This document shows positions 24,863-33,808 of a DNA stretch of 39,289 nucleotides, piece by piece. The first letter of the stretch is position 1. Each line of letters begins with the position of its first letter. The DNA comes from an uncultured Bacilli bacterium (GTDB lineage: Bacteria > Bacillota_I > Bacilli_A > ML615J-28 > CAG-313). The stretch lies in assembly GCA_934140285.1 (NCBI GenBank), contig CAKPBI010000015.1, positions 1 through 39,289 of the forward strand. The letters run 5' to 3'. Under the pieces are notes generated by a model. The model ran no database searches, was not told the DNA's origin, and saw only the letters and a list, made by a program, of their open reading frames with translations. Both the position numbers and the translations under genes were made by a program.

Positions 24863-27505
24863 CTATTTATTTTGATTTGGAAGTTCTTGTTCTTTGAATT
24901 TTCTTCCATAATATGCATTTAAGTACATTTGTTTAATTTCACTCATTAATGGATAACGAGGGTTAGCTCCTGTACATTGATCATCAAATGCTTGTTCAAC
25001 CATTTCATCAAGAGTTGATAAGAAGGCATTTTCATCTGGTACATAATCTTTAATAGTAGGTTTAATACCAATTTCTTCTTTTAACTTATCAAGAGTCTTA
25101 ATTAAGTTTTCCACAGATTCTTCATCTGATGAACCACCAAATCCAAGTTCACGTGATACTTCAGCATAACGTGCCATTGTATGTGGGTGATCATATTGTG
25201 GGAATGTACCCATCTTATGTGGAGTTTCGCTTGAATTGAAGCGGATTACTTCATCAAGCATTAGAGCGTTTGCGACACCATGAGGTAAGTGATGGAAAGC
25301 ACCAAGTTTGTGAGCCATTGAGTGACATACACCAAGGAATGCATTCGCGAAAGCCATACCAGCCATTGTGGCAGCATTAGCCATTTTTTCACGAGCAACA
25401 ACATCATTTTGGCCATCGTTGTAAGCACGTGGTAAGTATTCAAATATCATCTTTAATGATTGTTTTGCAAGAGAGTCAGTATAATCAGTTGCCATCATTG
25501 AAGCGATTGCTTCTAAACAGTGAGATACTGCATCAATACCTGATGCACTAGTTAAACCACGAGGAGCACTCATATGGAAATCAGTATCGATAATTGCCAT
25601 TTTTGGTAGTAATTCATAATCAGCAAGTGGATACTTGATTCCTGTTTTTTCATCAGTGATAACCGCGAATGGAGTAACTTCAGAACCAGTACCAGCAGAT
25701 GTTGGGATAGCAATAAAGTATGCCTTATCACCCATATGAGGGAAGGTATAGATACGTTTACGGATATCCATAAATCTCATTGCCATATCCATAAAGTCTA
25801 CTTCTGGATGTTCATATAATACCCACATAATCTTTGCAGCATCCATTGCAGAACCACCACCAAGGGCGATGATGCAGTCAGGTTTAAATAAGCTCATTTC
25901 TTTAGCACCAGCTTTGGCACTTGCTAAAGTTGGGTCTGGAGCAACATCAAAGAATGTTGTATGTTCAATATGCATTGAATCAAGTTTATCAGTAATTGGT
26001 TTAGTATAACCATTATTAAATAAGAAGCTATCAGTAACGATGAATACTTTTTTCTTATTCATTACAGTTTTTAATTCATCTAATGCCACAGGTAGGCAAC
26101 CTTTTTTAATATAAACCTTTTCAGGACATCTGAACCAAAGCATATTTTCCCTTCTTTCTGCAACTGTTTTAATATTTAATAGATGTTTTACACCTACGTT
26201 TTCAGAAACGCTATTTCCCCCCCATGAGCCACAGCCAAGAGTAAGAGATGGTGTTAACATAAAGTTGTAAATGTCACCAATACCACCTTGTGATGATGGT
26301 GTATTGACTAAGATACGACAAGTTTTCATTCTTTCAGCAAATTCATCAAGTAAAGCTTTTTGTTTAGTTACATCTAGATAGATTGAAGAAGTATGTCCAA
26401 ATCCACCATCTGCAACTAGATGTTCAGCTTTCGCGAAAGCATCTTTCATATCTTTTGCATAGTACATTGCAAGAACTGGAGATAGTTTTTCGTGAGCAAA
26501 TTCTTCAGAAATTTCAACACTTTCAACTTCACCAATTAAGATTTTAGTTCCTTCTGGTACACTTATACCTGCAAGTTCAGCTATCTTACATGCAGGTTGA
26601 CCAACGATTTTAGCATTTAATGAGCCATTAATAATCATTGTTTTTCTTACTTTATCAATTTCATCTTCTTTTAAGAAATAGCAACCACGTTTAGCAAATT
26701 CTTGTTTTACTTGATTATATATTTTTTTATGAACAATAACTGATTGTTCTGATGCACATATCATACCATTATCAAATGTTTTAGAATGGATAATAGAGTT
26801 AACTGCAAGAACAATGTTTGCAGATTCATCAATTACGGCAGGAGTATTACCAGCACCAACACCTAGGGCAGGTTTTCCACTTGAGTATGCGGCATGAACC
26901 ATTCCTGGTCCGCCTGTTGCAAGGATGATATCAGCAGATTTCATTAATAAATTAGTCATTTCAAGACTTGGAACATCAATCCAAGAAATGATTCCTTCAG
27001 GAGCTCCTGCTTTAACTGCAGCTTCTAACACAACTTTAGCAGCAGCAATTGTTGATCCTTTTGCACGAGGGTGAGGACTGATAATAATACCATTTCTTGT
27101 CTTTAAACAAATTAAAGTTTTAAAGATAGCTGTTGATGTAGGATTAGTAGTTGGGATTACTGCAGCTACAAGTCCAATTGGTTCAGCAATCTTTTTAATA
27201 CCAAATGCTTTATCTTCCTCTAAAACACCACATGTTTTGGTTGTACGATATTTATTGTAGATGTATTCGGAAGCATAATGATTTTTAATTACTTTATCTT
27301 CAACAACGCCCATTCCAGTTTCTTCTACTGCAAGTTTTGCAAGAGGAATACGCATATTATTGGCTGCAAGGGAAGCAGCTAAAAAGATTTTGTCTACTTG
27401 TTCTTGAGTGTATGTCGCAAATACTTCTTGCGCTTTCTTTACTCTTTCAATAGCTTGAAGTAGTGTTTCTACACTATCAACAACGGGATAATTTTTTTCT
27501 TTCAT
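24863..27505 (-). CDS. adhE: Bifunctional aldehyde-alcohol dehydrogenase
   Basis: An 880-residue fusion that converts acetyl-CoA to acetaldehyde and then ethanol, using two NADH. Residues 1 to about 440 are the CoA-acylating aldehyde dehydrogenase, with catalytic Cys250 in FDNGMICASEQ and the GAGNTPAVID segment. Residues ~455-870 are the iron-dependent alcohol dehydrogenase, with GGGSAMDAAK (549-558), GSEVTPF, GIDAVSHCLEA and FHHLPHG carrying iron-ligand histidines. Full length and intact, as in other AdhE proteins that form spirosomes. AGAGGTG lies before ATG 27505, 11 bp after rex. Rex normally represses adhE when NADH is low, so this arrangement is a classic self-contained redox unit. Confidence 0.95.
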   Translation of the reverse strand: MKEKNYPVVDSVETLLQAIERVKKAQEVFATYTQEQVDKIFLAASLAANNMRIPLAKLAVEETGMGVVEDKVIKNHYASEYIYNKYRTTKTCGVLEEDKAFGIKKIAEPIGLVAAVIPTTNPTSTAIFKTLICLKTRNGIIISPHPRAKGSTIAAAKVVLEAAVKAGAPEGIISWIDVPSLEMTNLLMKSADIILATGGPGMVHAAYSSGKPALGVGAGNTPAVIDESANIVLAVNSIIHSKTFDNGMICASEQSVIVHKKIYNQVKQEFAKRGCYFLKEDEIDKVRKTMIINGSLNAKIVGQPACKIAELAGISVPEGTKILIGEVESVEISEEFAHEKLSPVLAMYYAKDMKDAFAKAEHLVADGGFGHTSSIYLDVTKQKALLDEFAERMKTCRILVNTPSSQGGIGDIYNFMLTPSLTLGCGSWGGNSVSENVGVKHLLNIKTVAERRENMLWFRCPEKVYIKKGCLPVALDELKTVMNKKKVFIVTDSFLFNNGYTKPITDKLDSMHIEHTTFFDVAPDPTLASAKAGAKEMSLFKPDCIIALGGGSAMDAAKIMWVLYEHPEVDFMDMAMRFMDIRKRIYTFPHMGDKAYFIAIPTSAGTGSEVTPFAVITDEKTGIKYPLADYELLPKMAIIDTDFHMSAPRGLTSASGIDAVSHCLEAIASMMATDYTDSLAKQSLKMIFEYLPRAYNDGQNDVVAREKMANAATMAGMAFANAFLGVCHSMAHKLGAFHHLPHGVANALMLDEVIRFNSSETPHKMGTFPQYDHPHTMARYAEVSRELGFGGSSDEESVENLIKTLDKLKEEIGIKPTIKDYVPDENAFLSTLDEMVEQAFDDQCTGANPRYPLMSEIKQMYLNAYYGRKFKEQELPNQNK

Positions 27506-27516
27506 TTTTTACACCT

Positions 27517-28128
27517 CTATAAATTAATTTTTGATGAAAGTACAGCAAGTGATGCTGCCATATTCTCGTTTTTAACTACTACATCTTCAGGAACATTTAG
27601 CTTTAATTGAGAAAAATTCCAAATTCCTTTAATGCCACTATCAATAAGTAATTGACATATTTCTTGAGCAGCTTTTTCAGGAACTGTTATAATTCCAATT
27701 AGAATATTATTTTTTAGACAATATTCTTTGATTGTTCTAAGTGGTAAGATTTTTTGATTATCTACTTTGTTATCATCTTGGTCAAATGCCGCAACAATAC
27801 GATAACCATATTCTTCAAATCCATCAAAGGACATTAAGGCACGTCCTAATTTTCCCGCCCCAACGATAACTACTTTTGTATGGTTGGTTGTACCAAGTAC
27901 AGCTTGTAGATGCTTTTTTAGTTCTTCTTTAACATAGCCAACTTTAGGTTTGCCGGTACCACTTACTGAGGCTAAATCTTTTCTTACTTGGACTTCCCCA
28001 TAATTTAGGTCAGTCGCAATCTTAGTTGATGAAATATACTCAGAATCTCCACTAGATGCTGAATTCAAATAATGTAAGTAAACAGGTAGTCTTTCCATTA
28101 CTGATTTGGACAGTGCTTTTTTAATCAT
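27517..28128 (-). CDS. rex: Redox-sensing transcriptional repressor Rex
   Basis: A 203-residue Rex protein that senses the NADH/NAD+ ratio. Residues ~1-75 form the DNA-binding winged helix (MERLPVYLHYLN, TKIATDLNYGEVQVRKDLA, GYVKEEL). Residues 80-200 are the Rossmann domain with VVIVGAGKLGRAL (86-98), and the C-terminal swapped helix ends the protein. It heads the operon rex-adhE-kinase-hydrogenase. AAGGAG lies 8 bases before ATG 28128. The promoter lies 28-56 bp upstream, with an AATAGT/ACTATT inverted repeat over its -35 box. A textbook Rex box (TTGTnAnnnnnnTnACAA) is not evident there. Confidence 0.95.
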   Translation of the reverse strand: MIKKALSKSVMERLPVYLHYLNSASSGDSEYISSTKIATDLNYGEVQVRKDLASVSGTGKPKVGYVKEELKKHLQAVLGTTNHTKVVIVGAGKLGRALMSFDGFEEYGYRIVAAFDQDDNKVDNQKILPLRTIKEYCLKNNILIGIITVPEKAAQEICQLLIDSGIKGIWNFSQLKLNVPEDVVVKNENMAASLAVLSSKINL

Positions 28129-28155
28129 AGTTAATTCTCCTTAATTTCTCTTAAT

Positions 28156-28184
28156 ATTATACTATTTTTTTAATAGTTTGTAAA
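28156..28184 (-). promoter_or_regulatory. Promoter of the rex operon
   Basis: TTTACA (28179-28184), 17-base spacer, TATAAT (28156-28161). The inverted repeat AATAGT...ACTATT overlaps the -35 box. Confidence 0.7.
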
Positions 28185-28206
28185 TTACTATTAATGTATG
28201 TAACTA

Positions 28207-28228
28207 TATCGATAATGATATATCGATA
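28207..28228. promoter_or_regulatory. Twin TATCGATA sites upstream of the rex promoter
   Basis: Two perfect 8-bp palindromes TATCGATA (28207-28214 and 28221-28228), 14 bp centre to centre, both preceded by TA. They sit just upstream of the -35 box in the only non-coding gap between the LysR gene and rex. The regulator is unknown. Confidence 0.45.
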
Positions 28229-28254
28229 AAATGTTATTTATTTGTTTATTGTTT

Positions 28255-29205
28255 TTATTGAATATTATCTTCTTTAGTACCAATAATATATTTATCTTTG
28301 GCTTTAAATAATTCTTCAATAAATAGTTTATCTAATTTGTTTAAGACATAGTTTTCACGATAAATTAAAACATCAGTATATGTTTTAACATTACTTGAAC
28401 ATTTAATCATCGCTAGGTTATACTTTTCTAGGATATCTTTAGGTATTGGTGATACCCACATAAAAGTATCAGGGTTTGATGATAAAATATCAAATTGACT
28501 AGCTCTTTCATAAACGTAGATACGACGTTTGATATCTTCAGATAATTCATCTTTTTTTACAAGGGATAAAGGAAGAGATGGGACGTATGGATCCGCGTGA
28601 GCTATTTCGATATAATCGGTTAAGTCACTATATTTAATATCTTCTATTTCTAAAAGTTTACTATTTTTACTTACTAATAAACTATATTGAAATTCGGTAA
28701 TAACTTCATATTTTACTTTCTTTTCTTCAAATTTTAATTCAAAGTATTTATTATATTTACTTGCATATCTTAAGATTCCAAGGTTGAAATCATTATTTAG
28801 TAAATTAGTGATTGTTTTTGATGAGTTAGTTTCTTTATAAAATAGTTCACAATTCATTTCTTTGGTAATATGTTTGGTAAACTCGGTAAATGCGAAAGAA
28901 ATGTAGGTTGCTCGAGGTACTGATGCTGAAAAAATATTTTTATTAGAGTTTTTATTTTTAAAAATATCTTCAACTTCTTCTATTTGTTTTAATATTCGAT
29001 TACCATATTGAATTAGTAATTCACCTTCTTGAGTTAAGGTCATACCTTTATTATTTCGTTCAAATATTGTAATTTCAAGCTGACTTTCTAATTCTTTGAT
29101 AGCACGACTAATATTAGGTTGTGCGACATACAAAATTTCAGAAGCTTTATTGATTGAACCATATTTAGCAACTTCCATTGCATATTTTAAATATAGTATA
29201 TTCAT
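28255..29205 (-). CDS. LysR-family transcriptional regulator
   Basis: A 316-residue LysR-type regulator. N-terminal winged helix: YLKYAMEVAKYGSINKASEI, then VAQPNISRAIKELE and FERNNKGMTLTQEGE. The C-terminal effector domain is complete but divergent. I chose ATG 29205 rather than the GTG three codons upstream, because GAGGTG precedes it at proper distance and the GTG lies inside that site. The gene faces away from hpt and precedes rex in the same direction; it may control the rex operon or the divergent hpt-udk pair. LysR proteins usually bind their own upstream region. The co-inducer is not predictable. Confidence 0.85.
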   Translation of the reverse strand: MNILYLKYAMEVAKYGSINKASEILYVAQPNISRAIKELESQLEITIFERNNKGMTLTQEGELLIQYGNRILKQIEEVEDIFKNKNSNKNIFSASVPRATYISFAFTEFTKHITKEMNCELFYKETNSSKTITNLLNNDFNLGILRYASKYNKYFELKFEEKKVKYEVITEFQYSLLVSKNSKLLEIEDIKYSDLTDYIEIAHADPYVPSLPLSLVKKDELSEDIKRRIYVYERASQFDILSSNPDTFMWVSPIPKDILEKYNLAMIKCSSNVKTYTDVLIYRENYVLNKLDKLFIEELFKAKDKYIIGTKEDNIQ

Positions 29206-29327
29206 TAATCTCACCTCGTTATAATATATTATACCATTATTTTTAGTTTTTTAAAAGAATTTAGATTATCATTTTCAATGAAAACATTTTTATTACTATT
29301 TATCTTTTTTAATTTATCTTCCTATGT

Positions 29328-29333
29328 TATAAT
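29328..29333 (+). promoter_or_regulatory. Extended -10 promoter of hpt-udk
   Basis: TGT-TATAAT (TG at 29325-29326, hexamer 29328-29333), 23 bp before the hpt start; no clear -35 box. Confidence 0.55.
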
Positions 29334-29356
29334 TTATATGTCAATGGAGGTGCAAA

Positions 29357-29899
29357 ATGAATTCTGACATCAAAGAAATTATAATTACACATGAACAAAT
29401 CTGCCAAAGAAGTAAAGAATTAGCAGATTTAATAAACAAAGATTATGCTGGAAAAACCCCAATTTTACTAGGTATGTTAAAAGGTAGTGTTCCTTTTTTA
29501 GCTGAACTTATTAAAAGTATTACCATTCCTATGGAATATGACTTTATGGATGTAAATAGTTACTTTGGTGGAACTGAAAGTACTGGACACATCGAAATAA
29601 TAACTGATGTTACTGCTGACTTAAAGGGTAGAGATGTTATAATTGTTGAAGACATCGTTGACACCGGTTTTACTTTACAAGAAGTTATGCCCCTAATTAG
29701 ACAAAAGGGTGTAAATTCACTTGAAATTGTATGTTTAATGGATAAACCATCTGGAAGAAAGGTGGAAAATCTAGTTCCTAAATATATTGGATTTACTGTT
29801 CCTAAATTATTCCTTGTAGGTTTTGGTTTGGACTATGAACAAAAGTACCGCAACCTACCTTTTGTTGGAGTTCTTAAGGAAGAGGTATATTCAAAATGA
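29357..29899 (+). CDS. hpt: Hypoxanthine phosphoribosyltransferase
   Basis: A 180-residue purine-salvage enzyme that joins hypoxanthine or guanine to PRPP, giving IMP or GMP. The PRPP-binding loop VIIVEDIVDTGFTL is at residues 94-107; the flexible-loop region with YFGGTESTGHIE precedes it, and LLGMLKGSVPFLAEL is the N-terminal loop I. The length is typical. GGAGG lies 7 bases before ATG 29357. The stop overlaps the start of the uridine kinase gene by 4 bp, so the two salvage enzymes are translated together. Confidence 0.95.
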   Translation: MNSDIKEIIITHEQICQRSKELADLINKDYAGKTPILLGMLKGSVPFLAELIKSITIPMEYDFMDVNSYFGGTESTGHIEIITDVTADLKGRDVIIVEDIVDTGFTLQEVMPLIRQKGVNSLEIVCLMDKPSGRKVENLVPKYIGFTVPKLFLVGFGLDYEQKYRNLPFVGVLKEEVYSK

Positions 29900-30531
29900 A
29901 AATTACATTAATTGGAATTGCTGGAGGTAGTGCTTCTGGTAAGACCACAGTTGCTCAAAGATTATATGAAGCAACCAAAGAATTTGGAACTGTTTCTTTA
30001 ATTAGAATGGATGACTATTATAAAGTATATAATGAAATTCCTCTAAATGAAGAAGGACATAAAAACTTTGACCATCCAGATTCATATGATTCTTGTCTTT
30101 TAGTCAAAGATTTAACAAAACTTAAGAATGGAGAAAGTATTAACAAACCTATTTATGATTTTGTAGTATCAGAAAGATCCAATGAAACCGAAATAATTGA
30201 ACCAGGTAATGTAATTATCTTAGAAGGTATCATGGCTTTCGCAATCCCAGCAATTCGTAAATGCTTAGATATTAAGATTTTTGTTGATACTCCTGATGAT
30301 ATTCGTTTTATACGTAGATTAAAAAGAGATATGATTGATCGTAAAAGATCAGTAGAATCTGTTATAAATCAATATCTTAGTTCAGTTCGTCCGATGCATT
30401 TAGCATTTGTTGAACCTTCAAAAAGATTTGCGGACTTAATTATTCCTGAAGGGGGAAAAAATAATGTCGCGATGGATCTTTTAATAACCAAAACAATCGA
30501 CCTATTAATCCATAACCAAAATAAAGAGTAA
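29896..30531 (+). CDS. udk: Uridine kinase
   Basis: A 211-residue kinase that phosphorylates uridine and cytidine in pyrimidine salvage. P-loop GGSASGKTTVAQ (10-21), the MDDYYKVY segment, NFDHPDSYD, and VIILEGIMAFA with the characteristic lid IRFIRRLKRDMIDRKRS. The length is normal. The 4-bp ATGA overlap with hpt gives a purine/pyrimidine salvage pair. Its TAA lies inside the 5' arm of the shared terminator. Confidence 0.93.
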   Translation: MKITLIGIAGGSASGKTTVAQRLYEATKEFGTVSLIRMDDYYKVYNEIPLNEEGHKNFDHPDSYDSCLLVKDLTKLKNGESINKPIYDFVVSERSNETEIIEPGNVIILEGIMAFAIPAIRKCLDIKIFVDTPDDIRFIRRLKRDMIDRKRSVESVINQYLSSVRPMHLAFVEPSKRFADLIIPEGGKNNVAMDLLITKTIDLLIHNQNKE

Positions 30532-30552
30532 TTCGCGTGAATTACTCTTTTT
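30523..30552. terminator. Bidirectional terminator shared by udk and the epimerase operon
   Basis: AAAGAGTAATTC/GAATTACTCTTT perfect 12-bp stem, loop GCGT, T runs on both strands. Both convergent stop codons lie inside the stem arms. Confidence 0.9.
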
Positions 30553-31495
30553 CTTTATTATTCATAAACCATAAAACAGTGTCGTTAATTGTTTTATCAA
30601 ATGGAGTTATCGTTACACCTAGTTCTTCTCTTACTTTTTCATTATCATAGTTATGATTTTCTAAAAGTGTTTTAAGGGAGAATGGCGATAAATAGGGAAC
30701 AAATGGTATTGATAGATAAACAAGAAATTTAGGAATCACCATTATTTTTTTGTTTTTGTTTAAGGCTTTATTAATATACTCATATAATTCTTTAACTGTT
30801 ACGTTGTGACCGGAAATTATATAAGTATCACTTTTGTTTAGTTCAGCTATTTCGATGATTGCGGTGGCAACATCACGAACATCAATAAAATTATATCCAC
30901 CTTTTATTCCAAACTCTGGTTTATTTAAGATGCAATCTTTTACAACCTTACCAATCAAAGATGGTTTGAAATCATATGGTCCAATCACAGCTGATGGATA
31001 AACAATAGAAATGAGGGTTGAAGATGATTCCTTCATTCGTTTTAAGACATACTCTGTTCCTAAAGCTTTAGTATGAGGGTAATTGTCTTTAAATTTATCA
31101 GGTAACATTGTTTCCGGTTCTTTAATAATGGTATCCTCACTAGTTTTATAGATAGCATCTACACTACTACAATAAATTAAACTATGTGCTTTGTTTTTGA
31201 TGGAAACATCAGTTACTAATTTTGTAAGTAAGTAGTTAACTTCATAGGTTTCTTTTTCGAGTTTGTTTTTGACGTCTATTACCCCCGCAAGATGAACTAC
31301 AATGTCACCTTCATGAATATTAGCGGATAGAAATTTTTCATCTAATAAATCACCATAAACAAGCTTTACTTTTAAGTTAGCTAATGCTTTGTTTGCTTTT
31401 CTTACTAAAGCTACCACTTCTTCATTTTTCTCACAAAGTATTCTAACTAAATTATTACCGATATGTCCAGTTGATCCAGTTATTACGTAGGCCAT
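30542..31495 (-). CDS. NAD-dependent epimerase/dehydratase (extended SDR)
   Basis: A 317-residue protein with the Rossmann signature GSTGHIGNNLVR at residues 7-18 and the SDR catalytic YPHTKALG (YxxxK) preceded by YCSSVDAIY. The substrate is not determined; relatives act on nucleotide sugars or dihydroflavonol-like compounds. The C-terminal ~60 residues contain a hydrophobic segment (FLVYLSIPFVPYLSPFSL) that could associate with membrane. It is the last gene of the five-gene operon starting at 36015, 10 bp behind the GH9 gene. Sugar modification linked to the glycosidase is plausible but unproven. Confidence 0.85.
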   Translation of the reverse strand: MAYVITGSTGHIGNNLVRILCEKNEEVVALVRKANKALANLKVKLVYGDLLDEKFLSANIHEGDIVVHLAGVIDVKNKLEKETYEVNYLLTKLVTDVSIKNKAHSLIYCSSVDAIYKTSEDTIIKEPETMLPDKFKDNYPHTKALGTEYVLKRMKESSSTLISIVYPSAVIGPYDFKPSLIGKVVKDCILNKPEFGIKGGYNFIDVRDVATAIIEIAELNKSDTYIISGHNVTVKELYEYINKALNKNKKIMVIPKFLVYLSIPFVPYLSPFSLKTLLENHNYDNEKVREELGVTITPFDKTINDTVLWFMNNKEKE

Positions 31496-31505
31496 ATTAT
31501 TTCCT

Positions 31506-33797
31506 TTATTTGTCTAGAATATCAACAAATATCCATAGATATTTTCCTGTTGTATGGCCCCAAATTTCTTTGAATACCGCATTATTAACAGTAGGCCAAT
31601 ATGGAGCATCGTTATATCCATTGGTTTTAAAGCCCACAGGGAGAGCACCAACTAATTGATTAGAGTAAGCAACATAAAGAGGATGATAGTTATAACCTTC
31701 GCCATACATTGTTGAGGTACTAAATGGGTTTTTGCCTAATATCCATTCTAACTGATCAATAACAATTTGTTTTAATTCATCATCATGTAAGTATGAACTA
31801 ATTATGGATACCCCTTTAGCTTTACTTAAAAGTGTAGCATGGTAACCTCGGCGTTGAATAGCAACAGGGAATCTTCGTAAGTAAACATCATCATTTAGTT
31901 TAATTCCATGTCTTGCTTGTTCTTTAATATTTAATAATCCTTCTTCTTTAGTACCATAGCTTGGAGGGATAGTAAATCTTTCCATATTAAATTTATCAAG
32001 TTCATATACTTGAGCAGGCATTAAGGCATATGGATAGCATGCATTTTGGGTTTTCTTGATGTATTCCGCATATAATCTTACAGCGTTATCCCATATAGTT
32101 TTATCTTTACTATCTTTAAAGGTTCTAAGAAGGAAAACAAGACCTACCACAGGAGATTGTTCATGTCCACGATGTTCATAGGTTAACATCTTAGTATGTA
32201 ACGGATCTTCATAGAAGTAACCCCTTAGTGGAATTTCCCAATTTGAGTAATCTTGTTTTTGACAAGAAACAATAATTTTACCAAATCTTTCACCATCTAG
32301 TTGGTATTTTTCATCTTTAGTAATTTGGTAAAGTAAAGAACATGCGACTGCGGCAGCACCTGATACTTGGGAATCAATGTTAGTACCCCATCTCTTAGTG
32401 TAAATACCACTATTATAGGCGTTAACCCCAGTTTCATAATCTTTTATTCCGGTTCTAAAGCACCAGTCACTATAGATTTTATCAATATCTTTAAAGGTGA
32501 TGGCAGCTTGAAGTAAGGCAGCACTTGCGAGAAAACTTTCAAAAGGACCTACTTCTGAAACATTTCCTAAAACTCCCGTATTATCTTTTTTTAGTTCATT
32601 CTTTCGCCATATACGATATCCTACAGCAAGAGCTCTTTCTCCATTACTAAAGGCAGTTCTAAGTAACCAGTCGATTCCAACTCTTGCTTCTTCTAGTAAT
32701 CTTTTTCCAAGAACTTTATCCGTATTTTTGACCTTTTCATAAAGTTCTAGGATTGCTTGAGCCATTTCAGCAGTACATATTTCAAATTGAGAAACATCAC
32801 CAGCATCATGCCAACCGCCAAAGTTGGGAACACTATCACCATTTTTATTTACAGTACGACAGTTTAAATGACAGGCACTATGAACATTTTCAACATTTTC
32901 TCCACATCTTAAAGTTCTTAAGAATTGAAGACTTTTCCAGATTGAGCTTTTATATGGATTTTCACTTATTTCAAATAGGTTTGTTTTTCGATTATCTACT
33001 TTTATGGAGTATTCTCCAACTTCTTCAAATGATGAAAAATCAAGAAGATTAAAATTACCTAAGCTTGTTTCTACTTTTTGAACTTTATTTTGATATACTT
33101 CTTCATTTTTAGAATTCATTAAAAAAAATACTTCATCATTTGTATTTTGGGTGATAGCAACTTTGTTTGATTTTAAGAAATACCCTACATGACTATAAGC
33201 AATTCGGTCTTCAGTCATCCACCCTTCTACATAATCAGCATCAACTTTTTCCATATAAAGGTCTTTGATGTAAATTTCAATATCAGGTAGAGCCTCAGGA
33301 GGAGTACCAAACAAAAATGGGGTAATGTTTAAGGTTTTAACGTTATCTCTTTTGATATCTTCAACTTCAAACATAATGTCATTCCATTTATTTGGAACAA
33401 TACTTGGAGCATGAGTTACTCTACATTCATCATTACCAAAAGAAAAGTGATAATAAAAATTAACAAATCCCACCGCTTTAATATAGACTTTAGCTCTAAC
33501 ACGATTATATTCACTTAAGTCATGATGATTTAAACTTATGGAAATAGTACAATTAGGACGAGGATTTAAATCTTCAACATCATCATTTTCCAGTAACTTA
33601 ATGGCTTTAATTGTTGGATCATATGATAATTCACCAACGCCATTTAAAGTTACATTTTTTAAGTCTTTACCATTCCATAGTTTTAGACGTTTGTATACTT
33701 TTTTCTTTTCAAAACGGTATTCAGCACGACTTTTTTCATCATCTTCTACCATTATATGAGCATTCTCACTTAGTTTTAACCATTTATCAAGTTTCAT
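31506..33797 (-). CDS. Glycoside hydrolase family 9 enzyme without signal peptide
   Basis: A 763-residue GH9 protein with an N-terminal beta-rich part (about 1-190), a CelD_N-like Ig domain (~200-280), and the (alpha/alpha)6 catalytic domain. The catalytic Asp pair is in GGWHDAGD (~327-334), and C-terminal landmarks are WILGKNPF, STSTMYGEGY and EIWGHTTGKY with the likely acid Glu. GH9 enzymes cleave beta-1,4-glucans; those without a signal peptide usually act in the cytoplasm on imported oligosaccharides, such as cellobiose- or glucosaminide-type substrates. I chose ATG 33797: GGAGG lies just upstream. An ATG four codons earlier overlaps the previous stop. Confidence 0.85.
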   Translation of the reverse strand: MKLDKWLKLSENAHIMVEDDEKSRAEYRFEKKKVYKRLKLWNGKDLKNVTLNGVGELSYDPTIKAIKLLENDDVEDLNPRPNCTISISLNHHDLSEYNRVRAKVYIKAVGFVNFYYHFSFGNDECRVTHAPSIVPNKWNDIMFEVEDIKRDNVKTLNITPFLFGTPPEALPDIEIYIKDLYMEKVDADYVEGWMTEDRIAYSHVGYFLKSNKVAITQNTNDEVFFLMNSKNEEVYQNKVQKVETSLGNFNLLDFSSFEEVGEYSIKVDNRKTNLFEISENPYKSSIWKSLQFLRTLRCGENVENVHSACHLNCRTVNKNGDSVPNFGGWHDAGDVSQFEICTAEMAQAILELYEKVKNTDKVLGKRLLEEARVGIDWLLRTAFSNGERALAVGYRIWRKNELKKDNTGVLGNVSEVGPFESFLASAALLQAAITFKDIDKIYSDWCFRTGIKDYETGVNAYNSGIYTKRWGTNIDSQVSGAAAVACSLLYQITKDEKYQLDGERFGKIIVSCQKQDYSNWEIPLRGYFYEDPLHTKMLTYEHRGHEQSPVVGLVFLLRTFKDSKDKTIWDNAVRLYAEYIKKTQNACYPYALMPAQVYELDKFNMERFTIPPSYGTKEEGLLNIKEQARHGIKLNDDVYLRRFPVAIQRRGYHATLLSKAKGVSIISSYLHDDELKQIVIDQLEWILGKNPFSTSTMYGEGYNYHPLYVAYSNQLVGALPVGFKTNGYNDAPYWPTVNNAVFKEIWGHTTGKYLWIFVDILDK

Positions 33798-33808
33798 TTT
33801 ATCCTCCA

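Noticed and set aside
28129..28254. Canonical Rex operator
   Set aside because: I looked for TTGTnA...TnACAA and found none; only other inverted repeats are present.
29263..29277. Fur/PerR-like box between LysR and hpt
   Set aside because: AGATTATCATTTTCA matches 11 of 14 positions of the 7-1-7 Fur pattern, which is not convincing in such AT-rich DNA.
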